64,000 nt of DNA from Paraneptunicella aestuarii (GTDB taxonomy: Bacteria; Pseudomonadota; Gammaproteobacteria; Enterobacterales; Alteromonadaceae), in contig NZ_CP074570.1 in the NCBI RefSeq assembly GCF_019900845.1, positions 4,526,001 to 4,590,000 on the forward strand. The letters are read 5' to 3'. Position numbers and translations under genes: made by a program. This document shows positions 19,223-27,680 of this stretch, piece by piece. Under the pieces are notes generated by a model. It was not told where the DNA came from. It saw nothing but the letters and a program-made list of their open reading frames with translations, and made no database searches. Numbering within the stretch: the stretch's first letter is position 1; the number at the start of each line of letters is the position of its first letter.

Positions 19223-19918
19223 TTAGAAGGAATAGGTAGCAGATAGGACAAATTTATCTTCGGCAACATCTCCGAACAGATCTTGACCAGAACTGGTCGT
19301 ACCATTGAAAGATAACGAAAGATCGACAATTTCGACTTTAACGATGAGCCCGAGATCATAATAAACATAACTATCTTCCAGAGCATCTTCGAGATCATAA
19401 TATCCAATCTGGAAGCCTAAAGATGTGTTTTCATTTAAGTCAAAACCATGGTGATATTCATAGCGAATACCGCTTTCATCGAGAGCAAATATGTCGTCTG
19501 TGTACCCCAAACTGAAGGTTCCATAAGCGGTTTGATAATTAATCAGTAATTCCAAATAATCCAGATTGGTATGTGTATCAGGGTACTGATAGGAGATTAA
19601 AGAAAATACAGCCGAACGGCTTTCAGCCAATTCGAGTTCATAGCCAACAATTAAATCAACTTCAAGCTTTGCACCTAAGTCTCCAGGATCATTGTCATCA
19701 ACAAAATCAACATTTGATAGGAACAATTCCCCATACCAACCTTGCTCATGAGATACGATTAAATCCAATTGCAAGGCCGGTTTTTCAAGAGTTTGAGACA
19801 CACCAGTAAAGCGGTAATCCGATGTAGCAGTAACGGAACCTTCCACAGCGGCTAAAGTAGTGAAGGCAGGGAAAGTCAGCAACGCCAGCAAAGGTGAAGC
19901 AATAAGCGTGTGTTTCAT
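19223..19918 (-). CDS. TorF-family putative outer-membrane porin
   Basis: 231 residues. A signal peptide (to about residue 23, TTLAA) is followed by GSVTATSDYRFTGVSQTLEKPALQ, shown here as two pieces GSVTATSDYRFTG and VSQTLEKPALQ, the start typical of the TorF / gcw_chp family. Alternating amphipathic strands and a C-terminal YSF support a small beta-barrel. A family member lies beside trimethylamine-N-oxide respiration genes in Shewanella, giving the name; no such genes are here. The next gene upstream on the same strand, 189 bases away, is a RegA-like regulator, which may or may not control it. Confidence 0.8.
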   Translation of the reverse strand: MKHTLIASPLLALLTFPAFTTLAAVEGSVTATSDYRFTGVSQTLEKPALQLDLIVSHEQGWYGELFLSNVDFVDDNDPGDLGAKLEVDLIVGYELELAESRSAVFSLISYQYPDTHTNLDYLELLINYQTAYGTFSLGYTDDIFALDESGIRYEYHHGFDLNENTSLGFQIGYYDLEDALEDSYVYYDLGLIVKVEIVDLSLSFNGTTSSGQDLFGDVAEDKFVLSATYSF

Positions 19919-20107
19919 TATTGTTATCCTTTGAAATAAACCCGAAACTCTATTGAGCTTACAAAGGCAGCACTTTCGAATCTAGTACACAACCGGGATT
20001 TATACCAGCCAACATAATGAACCGGTCTACCGCCATGCTATCAGCCTTTATGACCCTAAACACTGGCTTATTAGGTTAATATCCAGACCTTTAAACAAGC
20101 AAATAAT

Positions 20108-20638
20108 TTACCAAGACGCTTTCTTTTGCAGTTTCCTTTGCAAGGTTCGACGATGCATACTCAACGCTCTGGCGGTAGCAGAAACATTACCATCATGTTC
20201 CAAAAGCACTCGCTGAATATGTTCCCATTCCAATTGAGCAGACGAGATAACGGAATGTTCTTCTTCCTCAATTTCAGCTGCATCCCCCTGCAAAGCTCGC
20301 AGCAAAAGCTCGAAATTGACGGGCTTGGTAAGATAGTCATCAACGCCCTTTTTTACCGCACTAACCGTACTGGCAATGCTGGCATACCCTGTCAGCACAA
20401 CAATGCGTGAATCTGGCCATTGCTGGCGGATCTGCTCAACTCCCGTCAGCACTGAATACTGACCCAAATTTAAGTCCAGAATCAAATAATCGAATTGCCG
20501 CTCATCAGCCAGCAAGTGGTCGATATGATAGAAGGCAATCGCGTCATAACCACGCTTAATCAAACGCCGTACCAAGGCATCAGCAAACACCTCATCATCG
20601 TCAAGGACTGCTAACACGCCACTGTTGTTTTCATTCAC
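20108..20638 (-). CDS. RegA/ActR/PrrA-family response regulator
   Basis: 176 residues. Receiver domain: acidic pocket LDDDEVFAD, phospho-acceptor Asp in YLILDLNLGQ, conserved Thr in VVLTGYAS and Lys in YLTKPVNFE. A short linker rich in Glu leads to a Fis-like HTH (NVSATARALSMHRRTLQRKL), the hallmark of RegA-type redox regulators that lack a sigma54 AAA+ domain. It lies 11 bases downstream of its cognate kinase, so the pair is almost surely one operon. Members control respiration and energy metabolism genes. Confidence 0.9.
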   Translation of the reverse strand: MNENNSGVLAVLDDDEVFADALVRRLIKRGYDAIAFYHIDHLLADERQFDYLILDLNLGQYSVLTGVEQIRQQWPDSRIVVLTGYASIASTVSAVKKGVDDYLTKPVNFELLLRALQGDAAEIEEEEHSVISSAQLEWEHIQRVLLEHDGNVSATARALSMHRRTLQRKLQKKASW

Positions 20639-20649
20639 TTCATCAATTC

Positions 20650-22074
20650 CTATCGCGTTTGTGGCAAAAACACACTTATGTGAGTACCAGCCTCAGAGCC
20701 ACTATTCACCAACGACACTCTACCACCCGCTTGTTGAATAGCGGCATGAGCCAATGCAGCTCCAATTCCTAGCCCCCCGCTTGCGCTTTTCACGAAGCGC
20801 TGACCAAACTGTGTCAACTTACCAGCTTCAATGCCTGCACCATTATCTTGAATCAAAATTTCGATACCAGATTCAGCAGCAGTCACATCTATTTTGACCA
20901 ATGGGCTAGCAGAGTCCTTACAAGCATTCGCCGCATTATCCAGCAAATTCATCAGTGCAAAGCTTAAATTGTCATCGTACTCAACCTGAAGCGATTTAAC
21001 GTCTTCCCCCATATTGAGCTGGTACTGCACTTCGTTACGCGTCACCCACCAGCTTTCTATTAATTCCGGTAACCAATTTTGAATAGCATCTCTACGTAAT
21101 TTATCTGGATCGTAATCACGAGTAGAAGCTGCCAACTTATGTAAAATCTGTTCGCAGCGTTGTACTTGAGTACAGATTTGCAGGTATACCTCATTATCTT
21201 GCCAATCACCCGCAGGTTCAGATTCAGCTAGTTCCTCCAATAACATAGTAATTGAGGAAATAGGCGAAGCTAAACGATGAGTCGTATTCGCAGATAACGT
21301 GGCAAACGCCATAATTTGCTGCTCACGCAATTGCCTCTCTCGCATTTCTCCCAGCGATTTTTGGTGGCGACGAATCAAATCAGCTTGGTGGGAAATAAAA
21401 CCTGTGAGCAAGATAACCGAAATACAAAATGTAATCATCATACCTTCGATGTGACTGCTCATATCCATATTACTATGCTTCATATCAGTGTGATCCATAG
21501 CAGATTGAGCAGGCTCGGATGAATGAGACATATGCTGATGATGCTCACTTTGCATTTGCATACTGTGCTGCATGGAATTTTCTTGTGCCGAACTATCGGA
21601 CATTTCTTCCAGGTGCAGATAAGTCAAAATGCCGTAGCTAAACATGGCTAAGCCAGCAATGAGCCAAGCCGTTTTTCGGCTACAAATCAAACTGCCAATG
21701 AGAGCAGGAAATAACAAAGCAGAAACCCATCCAGACATAACGCCTTGATGGGTATAGAGAAACCAACTGATAAAAAGAATATCAACCAGTAAACTGATTG
21801 CAATGTTGGTTTGTTCTTCAAAAGCATCCCGATAAAGAACAAACAGCACACCTAACAAGCTGTAGCAAAACACCACCAGCCAACGATAACTATCGACGTC
21901 ATTCTGCCCAGTTGCAGCTAATCCAAGAAACAAAACCAGCAAAATCAAGCCAAAGCGTAACCAGCTTAGCCACACAACACTGGACTGATTTGGACTCAGA
22001 CTATTTAAAAATTCCCGGGACATGATCGAATGCGTTAGACCAGATAAAACAAAATGGCGCACATCATACCTCAT
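20650..22074 (-). CDS. RegB/PrrB-like sensor histidine kinase with Met/His-rich loop
   Basis: 474 residues. Six predicted membrane helices lie between about residues 25 and 220. Between helices 5 and 6 is an insertion of about 55 residues exceptionally rich in Met and His (for example HSMQMQSEHHQHMSHS and MDHTDMKHSNMDMSSH), expected on the periplasmic side. The H-box reads TTHRLASPISSI and the ATP-binding G boxes DNGAGIE and GGLGIGAALAH. Family RegB kinases sense redox state through quinone and a cytoplasmic Cys. The loop composition suggests copper or another soft metal as additional ligand (inference). Paired with the downstream RegA-like regulator. Start could be an internal Met (MSREFLN) about 18 codons in. 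Confidence 0.88.
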   Translation of the reverse strand: MRYDVRHFVLSGLTHSIMSREFLNSLSPNQSSVVWLSWLRFGLILLVLFLGLAATGQNDVDSYRWLVVFCYSLLGVLFVLYRDAFEEQTNIAISLLVDILFISWFLYTHQGVMSGWVSALLFPALIGSLICSRKTAWLIAGLAMFSYGILTYLHLEEMSDSSAQENSMQHSMQMQSEHHQHMSHSSEPAQSAMDHTDMKHSNMDMSSHIEGMMITFCISVILLTGFISHQADLIRRHQKSLGEMRERQLREQQIMAFATLSANTTHRLASPISSITMLLEELAESEPAGDWQDNEVYLQICTQVQRCEQILHKLAASTRDYDPDKLRRDAIQNWLPELIESWWVTRNEVQYQLNMGEDVKSLQVEYDDNLSFALMNLLDNAANACKDSASPLVKIDVTAAESGIEILIQDNGAGIEAGKLTQFGQRFVKSASGGLGIGAALAHAAIQQAGGRVSLVNSGSEAGTHISVFLPQTR

Positions 22075-22124
22075 AACAACTAATGAGAGTACGACCCGGA
22101 TCTTGCACTAAATTACTGTTCCAA

Positions 22125-22245
22125 ATAATCAGTCACCTACAGAAAGTAGTAAGCAGACCCTCAGCCGCAGGGAAGCGGCTGTGGAGACTCCATGGATGGA
22201 TTCACGTCGAGTCTGCGATCAATTTCTGTAGGTGACTTACAGTTG
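22125..22245. repeat. Dispersed structured repeat, copy 1 (REP/MITE-like)
   Basis: A perfect 15-bp inverted repeat (22131-22145, AGTCACCTACAGAAA, with 22223-22237) encloses two further stems: CAGCCGC/GCGGCTG (22162-22168 with 22175-22181) and GCAGAC/GTCTGC (22154-22159 with 22211-22216). Read on the minus strand it aligns along its length with the element at 24882-24969. Shared features are the AGTCACC edge, a CGCAGACTCG / CGCAAACTCG segment, a TCCATG core, and the outer GGTGACTGAT...TTTGGAACA. It sits between the RegB-like gene and the OYE gene. No coding potential. Confidence 0.75.
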
Positions 22246-22256
22246 TGCATACTTAT

Positions 22257-23495
22257 TTAGTCCACCTCTTCTGAATATCGAGTACGATACCGTTTGGTTA
22301 ATTTGCTGGTACGAATTTGATCAAGCAGCAATGACCATATGGGCGAAGGATGCTTTAAAGGTGGCTGGCCACTGCCAAGCAAGCGCAAATTACGCTTTAT
22401 CATTGCCATCACAGCCAAACCGCTTAAAGTTTTATCTCGCCAACTCACTCTAGGAATAATGCCCTTCATTGCGGGCTCCTGTTGCCATTTCGCAGGCAAA
22501 TCAGGTGTAAATGCCAAAGCACTTGCCATGCCAACAAGCGCAATATCACTATGCAATACTTGCTCGACCGTTTTTAAGCGACTGATGCCGCCCGTGGTCA
22601 TAACAGGAATATCAGTGCTTTTTGCAATACGCTGTGCAAATTCGAGGAAGTAGGCTTCTCGTGCCAGCGTTCTGGAATCAGCAGAGCGCCCCTGCATTGC
22701 CGGAGCTTCGTAACTTCCACCAGACAACTCAACCACATCAACGCCAAGCCCCGACATCATGGCCGCCACTTGTTCTGCATCATCAATATCAAAACCACCA
22801 CGTTGGAAGTCGGCGGAGTTTAGCTTCACAGCCACCGCGAAGGTCGGAGAAACTACAGCGCGAATAGATTGAATCACCTGCAACAATAAGCGCGCTCGAT
22901 TCTCAAGGCTTCCGCCCCATTGATCATCTCGATGATTTACTAAAGGAGATAAAAACTGAGCTAACAAATAGCCATGAGCCGCATGAATTTCAACGCCATC
23001 AAAACCGGCTTTCTCGGCTAATTGAGCCGTTGTCGCAAAACGACGAATAACATCCTCAATTTGTTCTTCTGTCATGGGTATTGGCTGCCCAAACAATTTG
23101 GAATGCTTACCCATATTCAAAGCAACATCGGAAGGAGACAGTACCTTTCCCCCCATGCGCTTGAACACCTGCCTTCCCGGATGATTTATCTGCATCCATA
23201 CCTTGGTATTGTTACGTTTAGCTGCCGTTGCCAAGCGTTTGAAATGTTCAAGGTTTGTTCCTTGTTCAAGTACCACCCCACCCGGCCCCGTCATTGCCAA
23301 ATGATCGATCATGACATTTCCGGTGATGATCAAGCCAACACCACCATCGGACCAAGTACGGTACAAATGAATCAATTCATCGCTAGGTAACTGCTCGGCG
23401 CTCGCCATATTTTCTTCCATAGCAGCCTTCACCAAACGATTTTTCAAGGTTAAGCCACAAGGCAATTCAAAGGGCACAAAAGCAGAATGGGGCAT
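22257..23495 (-). CDS. NADH:flavin oxidoreductase, Old Yellow Enzyme family
   Basis: 412 residues forming an FMN-binding TIM barrel. Characteristic pieces are LKNRLVKAAMEE at the N-terminus, QINHPGRQ, the active-site pair in GFDGVEIHAAHGYLLAQFLS (HxxH type), SLENRARL, VAVKLNSADF and the phosphate-binding TTGGISRL. Such enzymes reduce activated C=C bonds, quinones or nitro compounds using NAD(P)H. The C-terminal 60 residues are basic and unlike the core. Transcribed away from a MerR-family gene, from a promoter with the 19-bp spacer typical of MerR control, so probably induced by an electrophile or metal sensed by that regulator. Confidence 0.92.
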   Translation of the reverse strand: MPHSAFVPFELPCGLTLKNRLVKAAMEENMASAEQLPSDELIHLYRTWSDGGVGLIITGNVMIDHLAMTGPGGVVLEQGTNLEHFKRLATAAKRNNTKVWMQINHPGRQVFKRMGGKVLSPSDVALNMGKHSKLFGQPIPMTEEQIEDVIRRFATTAQLAEKAGFDGVEIHAAHGYLLAQFLSPLVNHRDDQWGGSLENRARLLLQVIQSIRAVVSPTFAVAVKLNSADFQRGGFDIDDAEQVAAMMSGLGVDVVELSGGSYEAPAMQGRSADSRTLAREAYFLEFAQRIAKSTDIPVMTTGGISRLKTVEQVLHSDIALVGMASALAFTPDLPAKWQQEPAMKGIIPRVSWRDKTLSGLAVMAMIKRNLRLLGSGQPPLKHPSPIWSLLLDQIRTSKLTKRYRTRYSEEVD

Positions 23496-23534
23496 ACGCT
23501 AACTCACAAAAAAGAATAAGTTTAGATTTGCCAG

Positions 23535-23565
23535 AGCATAACCTTTAAGTTAACTTTAAGGTCAA
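23535..23565 (-). promoter_or_regulatory. MerR-type promoter/operator for the OYE gene
   Basis: On the minus strand TTGACC (-35, 23560-23565) and TATGCT (-10, 23535-23540) are separated by exactly 19 bases, longer than the normal 17. Between and overlapping them lies a near-perfect 22-bp palindrome (23541-23562, centre GTTAAC, arms ACCTTNAA). An elongated spacer carrying a dyad is the defining arrangement of promoters that MerR-family activators twist into register. The regulator gene starts 31 bases away on the other strand. Confidence 0.78.
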
Positions 23566-23595
23566 TAGCATTTGCAAATTATCAAGGCCATCATT

Positions 23596-23997
23596 ATGCG
23601 AATTGGTGAACTGGCAAAACTCAGCGAGTTACCCACCTCAACCATACGTTTTTACGAGCAAAAAGGCTTACTTCCAAAAGCAGAAAGAACAGCCAGCGGT
23701 TACCGTCTCTACGACAACGCTGCGCTCGATAGACTGCAAATTATCAAATTTGCTCAAAGTGTTGGGTTTTCCCTGGATGAATTACCCAAGATATTTTCCG
23801 CAAACGGACTGAATCATGACGAGATCTTGTCTCGATTAGAACAGAAATACAAAGAAGTCGATGTTTTGTTACAACAGCTGTTACTCAAAAAACAACAAAT
23901 GGGCGAACTTATGTCACGTTTAAAAAGCACATGGGACAAAGGTCAATGCATGGATAAACGTGAACTCGCTCAAATTCTATCAAATACAGATTTCTAG
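23596..23997 (+). CDS. MerR-family transcriptional regulator
   Basis: 133 residues from the ATG at 23596; the upstream TTG at 23572 is less likely because MRIGELAKLS is the normal family start. The N-terminal winged HTH (IGELAKLSELPTSTIRFYEQ) is followed by the second wing (GLLPKAERTASGYRLYD) and FAQSVGFSLDELPKI. A dimerising coiled coil and a short C-terminus follow, with a single Cys (GQCMDK), so no classic metal pocket is evident. Likely a sensor of a small organic or oxidative signal. It is divergent from the OYE gene and is followed by an SDR gene 53 bases downstream. Confidence 0.9.
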   Translation: MRIGELAKLSELPTSTIRFYEQKGLLPKAERTASGYRLYDNAALDRLQIIKFAQSVGFSLDELPKIFSANGLNHDEILSRLEQKYKEVDVLLQQLLLKKQQMGELMSRLKSTWDKGQCMDKRELAQILSNTDF

Positions 23998-24050
23998 GCT
24001 TATTGTCAGAATCAACATACAGCCTATAAAAATTTAACAGAGGACACCCT

Positions 24051-24821
24051 ATGAACCCGAACTTCAGATTAGATGGAAAAATTGCGCTGGTGACAGGTGC
24101 ATCAAGTGGTATTGGTGCGGCCTTGGCAGCAGGACTGGCAGAAGCAGGCGCAAAAGTGGTACTAGCTGCACGACGTGTTGAAAAATTGCAAGGTAATGTA
24201 GAGCAAATCCAAAACAATGGCGGCGAAGCCATGGCTGTTGCAATGGACGTAACAGATAAGGCCAGTATCGAAACCGCGTTTGATCAAGCTGAGGCCACCT
24301 TTGGCACAGTAGACATTATCATCAACAACGCCGGTGTTGCCGACCCCAAACCCTTTATAAAAACAGAAGACGAATCATTTGATTGGGTTATGGATACTAA
24401 CGTAAAAGGCGTCTGGAATGTTGGGCAAGTCGCTTCCAAGCGACTTATCAAAGCAGAAAAACCGGGATCTATTATTAATGTGGCTTCTGTTTTGGCCTTC
24501 GGCGCAGCCTTTGGTTACTCAGCTTATGCAACGTCCAAAGGCGCGGTTCTGCAATTAACTCGCTCAATGGCTCTGGATTTAATGAAGTTTGGTATTCGAG
24601 TAAACGGCATCGCACCAGGTTGGTTTAAAACCGAAATGAACGAAGCCTTTTTTAATTCAGAAGAAGGCCAATACTATGTGAAGAAACAAATCCCGGCACG
24701 ACGTTTAGGCGAACTGCCAGAATTGATTGGCCCGGTGCTACTGCTAGCCAGCGACGCAGGTTCCTACATCAACGGCACAGTGCTACCCGTAGACGGCGCA
24801 CACCACACCGCACTGGTTTAA
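24051..24821 (+). CDS. Short-chain dehydrogenase/reductase (SDR)
   Basis: 256 residues, classical SDR. The cofactor-binding TGASSGIGAALA motif is near the N-terminus, followed by ARRVEKL (basic residue after strand 2, suggesting NADPH), DVTDKA, NNAGVADP, catalytic Ser in NVASVLAF, and YATSKG with catalytic Tyr and Lys (YxxxK). The substrate-binding loop and C-terminus (GTVLPVDGAHHT) are typical of 3-ketoacyl-ACP-reductase-like members. Substrate unknown. It follows the MerR gene in the same direction and may belong to the same stress or detoxification regulon. Confidence 0.92.
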   Translation: MNPNFRLDGKIALVTGASSGIGAALAAGLAEAGAKVVLAARRVEKLQGNVEQIQNNGGEAMAVAMDVTDKASIETAFDQAEATFGTVDIIINNAGVADPKPFIKTEDESFDWVMDTNVKGVWNVGQVASKRLIKAEKPGSIINVASVLAFGAAFGYSAYATSKGAVLQLTRSMALDLMKFGIRVNGIAPGWFKTEMNEAFFNSEEGQYYVKKQIPARRLGELPELIGPVLLLASDAGSYINGTVLPVDGAHHTALV

Positions 24822-24835
24822 GTTCATTTTTGTAT

Positions 24836-24990
24836 GCAGTTTAGAGCTACCAATTAACACTAAATAGCTGTGTTTAATTGTCAGTCACCCATAGAGATTT
24901 ATCGCAAACTCGCCGTGGATACTTCCATGTAGGCTCCTAATTCTCTACAGGTGACTGATAGTTTGGAACAGGTATGTAGCTCTAAACTGC
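24836..24990. repeat. Dispersed structured repeat, copy 2, inside a longer inverted repeat
   Basis: The inner element (24882-24957) has imperfect 16-base inverted ends (CAGTCACC...GGTGACTG) and aligns with the reverse strand of the repeat at 22125-22245, but lacks its extra CAGCCGC hairpin. It is nested in a second, perfect 15-bp inverted repeat: GCAGTTTAGAGCTAC at 24836-24850 and its complement at 24976-24990. The whole could extrude as one long cruciform or RNA hairpin downstream of the SDR gene. No coding potential. Confidence 0.75.
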
Positions 24991-25103
24991 CTGAACACTT
25001 CAATCTATTTCTGATGCGATAGTTTTTGCGAGTTCGCGGCGGATTTGCGAAGCAATAGCACGACTATTGCGACCCCCTCAACAAAGAGCCAGCAACAAAG
25101 AAA

Positions 25104-25712
25104 TCATGAAAACTCCCCCTCAGAAACGTGCTTACCACCCGTCCAACCGCCTCGTTGTAACACCTCATCCCCCAACGCCTTGGGCGCACTTTCCAACGAT
25201 GTCGCCATTGAGTCATTCCAACGATTCAAGAAGCCGTACAAACAAATTGCACCTAAAATCTCGACGATTTGATTTTCTGTCCAATGGGCTTTCATTCTTT
25301 CCATGAGCGGTTCATCAACGGCATTTGGTACTGAACCTGCGGCTAGCGCATAGTCTAAAGCAACCCGCTCCGCTTCAGTGTACAAGGGGCTGGTTTGATA
25401 TTCCCAAACAGCTGCTACTTTTTCATCAGAAATTCCGTGGATTTTAGCGGCAATCAGTGAATGAGCTTCACAATACTGACAACCTGCGGCACGGCTGGCG
25501 AAATGGGCGAGAAGGCGTTTAAATCCTTGGTCAACTTCACCATCAGCAGCCATTACGGCTTCAGTAAGAACGCCAAAACCACGCACTATCTCTGGCTTGC
25601 GCTGCATGGTCAGTAGTGAATTAGGGACAAATCCCAGAATGCGTTCAAAAATGGCAAAGTCATCAGCAAGTTCCGGAGTTGTGCTAGCGGGAAGAGGTTC
25701 CAGGTGAGCCAT
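25104..25712 (-). CDS. Carboxymuconolactone decarboxylase-like (AhpD-type) protein
   Basis: 202 residues of mostly helical sequence. The core is the CMD/AhpD motif CQYCEAHSLIAAKIHG (CxxC followed by His), a redox-active dithiol in the peroxidase-related branch. The protein is longer than simple AhpD (about 175) and resembles the alkylhydroperoxidase-domain group. It is likely to act in peroxide or electrophile handling. The two nearest genes are an SDR (convergent) and the yadG operon (divergent). A 7-bp hairpin (GCAATAG/CTATTGC, 25050-25068) lies beyond its stop but has no U-run. Confidence 0.82.
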   Translation of the reverse strand: MAHLEPLPASTTPELADDFAIFERILGFVPNSLLTMQRKPEIVRGFGVLTEAVMAADGEVDQGFKRLLAHFASRAAGCQYCEAHSLIAAKIHGISDEKVAAVWEYQTSPLYTEAERVALDYALAAGSVPNAVDEPLMERMKAHWTENQIVEILGAICLYGFLNRWNDSMATSLESAPKALGDEVLQRGGWTGGKHVSEGEFS

Positions 25713-25962
25713 ATCAGTTTCCTGTTTTTATTATTTGGAAATTAAGTAACCCAACCTTAACACGAATAAAATAATTCGAAAAAATAGGCGAAATTGTTCT
25801 TGAACAATCTCTGTTTTGATATGTTTGCAGCCATTATAATGAGCGATAAACCTGCTGTAATAACCACAGTTTTTATATGCTTTAATATGATTTTTAAGGC
25901 TAAACCTTGAAAATTCATCGTTAAGCTTCATTTTAAGAACAATTTCCCAAGTAGGACAGGCC

Positions 25963-26898
25963 ATGAAAGCACTTGAAATTACAGGGCTCACCAAGACTTA
26001 TGCTGGTGGAGTAAACGCCCTGAAAGGTATTGACCTCTCAGTAGAAAAAGGCGACTTTTTCGCTTTGCTAGGGCCAAATGGGGCAGGTAAATCCACAACA
26101 ATTGGCATTATTAGCTCACTCGTCAACAAATCGGGCGGGGATGTGAAAGTGTTCAATCATTCTCTGGACAACGAGCTTGTCGAAGCCAAGTCTTGTATTG
26201 GCTTAGTGCCTCAGGAATTCAACTTCAACCAGTTTGAAACATTGCTACAAATCGTTGTGAATCAGGCGGGTTATTATGGTGTTCCACGTAAAATTGCCAC
26301 GGAACGAGCCGAAAAGTATCTAAAACAGTTAGATTTGTGGGAAAAGCGCAACAGCCCTTCGCGCACTCTTTCTGGTGGTATGAAGCGCCGTTTAATGATT
26401 GCCCGTGCGCTTATGCATGAGCCGAAAATATTGATTCTGGATGAACCAACAGCGGGTGTAGACATTGAAATTCGCCGCTCCATGTGGGAATTCCTGAAAG
26501 AAATCAATCGTCAGGGCATCACGATTATTCTGACCACCCATTATCTGGAAGAGGCCGAGATGTTGTGCCGTAACATTGCCATCATCGACAAAGGTCAAAT
26601 TGTGGAAAACACCACGATGAAATCCTTACTCACCAAGCTTAATGTCGAAACTTTTGTGTTGGATCTTTCTGCAAACTCAAACACACCTAAACTCGACAAA
26701 TATGAGTACCGCTTAATTGATGATCACACATTAGAAGTGGATGTTCCCAAGGAAGCGGGTATGAATAATTTGTTCCAGCAACTTTCGGAACAAGGTATTG
26801 AAGTATTAAGTATGCGTAATAAAGCGAACCGTCTGGAAGAACTCTTTGTTCGTTTGGTCGAAGATGGTCGTAACGCCAAGAGTCAAAAAGGAGAGTAA
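25963..26898 (+). CDS. yadG: ABC transporter ATP-binding protein YadG
   Basis: 311 residues. Complete nucleotide-binding domain: Walker [11 protein letters not shown] loop LVPQEF, signature LSGGMKRRL, Walker [13 protein letters not shown] and H loop TTHYLEE. The C-terminal extension ends in [19 protein letters not shown], closely similar to E. coli YadG. Belongs to the ABC-2 type exporters; the transported substrate is not established for the family. The permease gene starts 2 bases after the stop, so the two are co-translated. Confidence 0.93.
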   Translation: MKALEITGLTKTYAGGVNALKGIDLSVEKGDFFALLGPNGAGKSTTIGIISSLVNKSGGDVKVFNHSLDNELVEAKSCIGLVPQEFNFNQFETLLQIVVNQAGYYGVPRKIATERAEKYLKQLDLWEKRNSPSRTLSGGMKRRLMIARALMHEPKILILDEPTAGVDIEIRRSMWEFLKEINRQGITIILTTHYLEEAEMLCRNIAIIDKGQIVENTTMKSLLTKLNVETFVLDLSANSNTPKLDKYEYRLIDDHTLEVDVPKEAGMNNLFQQLSEQGIEVLSMRNKANRLEELFVRLVEDGRNAKSQKGE

Positions 26899-26900
26899 TC

Positions 26901-27680
26901 ATGAGCACTGCAACTAACCGCAACCTGATCGCACTCAACACTATTTGGCGCCGTGAAGTCACTCGCTTTATGCGTATTTGGGTACAAACGCTATTACCAC
27001 CAGTGATTACCATGTCGCTGTACTTTGTCATTTTTGGCAACCTGATTGGTAGCCGGATTGGTCAAATGGGTGGCTTTAACTACATGGAGTTTATTGTACC
27101 GGGATTAATTATGATGTCGGTGATCACCAATTCCTATGCCAACGTGTCATCGTCGTTTTTCAGCTCCAAATTCCAACGTAACATTGAAGAATTAATCATA
27201 TCGCCCGTTCCAACCTGGGTCATCATTACAGGCTATGTGGCAGGCGGCATGAGCCGCGCTATTCTTATCGGTATTATCGTGACCAGCATTTCCATGCTCT
27301 TTGTGGATCTGAATATTTATAGCATTAGCGCCATCGTTATCACGCTGCTTTTAACCTCTTGCCTGTTTTCCACTGCGGGGCTAATTAATGCCGTTTATGC
27401 ACGTAATTTTGACGATATCAGCATTGTTCCAACCTTTGTGCTCACTCCATTAACCTATTTAGGCGGAGTGTTCTATTCCTTGTCATTGCTACCTGAATTT
27501 TGGCAAATGGTGAGCAAAATCAATCCTATCGTGTATATGGTCAGTGGCTTCCGTTATGGCTTTTTAGGGCAATCAGACTTTGACATCACAACATCGGTCG
27601 GGTTGCTTGTCGTGTTCAATGCCATTTTCCTTGGGATTGCCTACCGATTAATTGATAAAGGAACAGGAATTCGCGCCTAA
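26901..27680 (+). CDS. yadH: ABC-2 type transporter permease YadH
   Basis: 259 residues with about six hydrophobic helices. The ABC-2 permease landmarks are FMRIWVQTLLPPVITMSLYF at the N-terminus, YMEFIVPGLIMMSVITNSYA, and the PLTYLGGVFYSLSLLP region before the last helices. Closely resembles E. coli YadH. Two copies with two YadG subunits should make the inner-membrane exporter. Its stop codon overlaps the start of the next gene by one base. Confidence 0.93.
   Translation: MSTATNRNLIALNTIWRREVTRFMRIWVQTLLPPVITMSLYFVIFGNLIGSRIGQMGGFNYMEFIVPGLIMMSVITNSYANVSSSFFSSKFQRNIEELIISPVPTWVIITGYVAGGMSRAILIGIIVTSISMLFVDLNIYSISAIVITLLLTSCLFSTAGLINAVYARNFDDISIVPTFVLTPLTYLGGVFYSLSLLPEFWQMVSKINPIVYMVSGFRYGFLGQSDFDITTSVGLLVVFNAIFLGIAYRLIDKGTGIRA

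Noticed and set aside
25050..25068. Terminator after the CMD-domain gene
   Set aside because: The 7-bp GCAATAG/CTATTGC hairpin has no T tract on either strand.
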